Shown: positions 14,646 through 15,101 of the stretch, in pieces | Numbering within the stretch: position 1 is the stretch's first letter | Layout of the letters: the number at the start of each line of letters is the position of its first letter | Notes under the pieces: model-generated | Databases searched by the model: none | What the model was told of the DNA's origin: nothing | Seen by the model: only the letters and a program-made list of their open reading frames with translations | Position numbers and translations under genes: made by a program | From: Porticoccaceae bacterium UBA2002 | GTDB taxonomy: Bacteria; Pseudomonadota; Gammaproteobacteria; Pseudomonadales; Porticoccaceae | Direction of reading: 5' to 3' | Assembly (NCBI GenBank): GCA_002334915.1 | Contig: DDCQ01000108.1 | Coordinates: forward strand, 1 to 15,101 | Length of the DNA stretch: 15,101 bases

Positions 14646-15101
14646 CTAGGACTCTTCCAAAAGCTGGCTGACATGAGAATTATGCAGCACCTCGATCATT
14701 TTGTCCTCAGACTCAAAGCGCTGGGCCAGAGTCTCACCTATCTCAGACAGATCTGTGGTCAGAGCATCCAGATCGTCAGTTGCTAAATACTTATCATTAA
14801 AGTCGAGAATTAACTCGGTAGAGGGCTGAATTTTCTCCATCAGCACGGCGCCCCGCTCGAGACCCTCTTTGTCGCTAAATGCCTTGCCTTCAGCCGCCAG
14901 TTGCTCAAACACTTCGAAATGACCCACAGACACGTAGTCGACCATTAGCTCGCAAAAATTTTGCAGCATGCTTCCATGGTCATCATTGGCGCCATCAAAG
15001 TTCTTTATTTCGCTGAGTTCACAATATTTGACCAGCAATTCACGGCGCTCTTCCAGCCAGCGATCTATTACCTCGCTGACCCCACCCCAGTGCTGCTGTA
15101 A
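14646..15101 (-). CDS. rsd: Rsd/AlgQ family regulator of RNA polymerase sigma-70 (5' partial)
   Basis: Anti-sigma-70 factor family (Rsd in E. coli, AlgQ in Pseudomonas) that binds the housekeeping sigma factor and shifts RNA polymerase towards alternative sigmas in stationary phase. The frame stays open to the right edge, so the gene starts beyond base 15101. The 151 residues visible suggest that only a few N-terminal ones are missing (family about 150-160). The upstream codons add VIDRWLEERRELLVKYCEL, the conserved N-terminal helix, so an internal TTG at 15036-15038 is not the start. Other family patterns are LQNFCELMVDYVSVGHFEVFE and the C-terminal LSEIGETLAQRFESEDKMIEV. Convergent with the FKBP gene across a terminator. 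Confidence 0.9.
   Translation of the reverse strand, partial: LQQHWGGVSEVIDRWLEERRELLVKYCELSEIKNFDGANDDHGSMLQNFCELMVDYVSVGHFEVFEQLAAEGKAFSDKEGLERGAVLMEKIQPSTELILDFNDKYLATDDLDALTTDLSEIGETLAQRFESEDKMIEVLHNSHVSQLLEES

Overview
The window looks like chromosomal DNA of a marine-type gammaproteobacterium. The gene order mutM, coaD, rsmD, ftsY-ftsE-ftsX and rpoH is the one seen around the ftsYEX locus of Pseudomonas and its relatives. The neighbouring TonB-dependent receptor with a signalling domain would fit a Cellvibrionales/SAR92-like or other oligotrophic gammaproteobacterium. That placement rests on gene content and protein character only. No search was run.

Layout. (1) Positions 1-297 hold the C-terminal two thirds of a YciA-type acyl-CoA thioesterase, cut by the left edge. 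It converges on an alpha/beta hydrolase (306-1289, minus). (2) Positions 1368-6122 form a cell-surface signalling module: a FecI-like ECF sigma factor, a FecR-like anti-sigma regulator, and a TonB-dependent outer membrane receptor of about 1007 residues with an N-terminal STN signalling domain. An orphan exbD (6219-6626, minus) converges on it across a strong bidirectional terminator. (3) Positions 6812-12587 are housekeeping: mutM converging on coaD, rsmD upstream of coaD on the minus strand, then divergently ftsY-ftsE-ftsX and rpoH, closed by an unusual long-loop terminator. (4) Positions 12692-13763 hold a DUF423 membrane protein and trmB, closely spaced. (5) Positions 13835-14572 encode an FKBP-type prolyl isomerase lipoprotein, followed by a strong bidirectional terminator. 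An Rsd/AlgQ-family anti-sigma-70 gene on the minus strand converges on it and runs off the right edge.

How the genes work together. Substrate binding at the receptor would be passed through the STN domain to FecR in the inner membrane and on to FecI, which then transcribes the receptor gene. ExbD would be one part of the motor that energises uptake. The substrate cannot be read from the sequence. FtsY/FtsE/FtsX serve membrane-protein targeting and septal cell-wall hydrolase control, and RpoH is the heat-shock sigma factor. RpoH, Rsd and FecI/FecR together make the window rich in sigma-factor biology.

No gene-free stretch exceeds 300 bases. The largest gap is the exbD-mutM divergent region of 185 bases. 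I found no tRNA, rRNA, CRISPR array, insertion sequence, prophage or defence genes. The most unusual local structure is the 109-base fecI-fecR gap, which holds a purine-rich ribosome-binding sequence and a 9-codon reading frame whose stop codon overlaps the fecR start.
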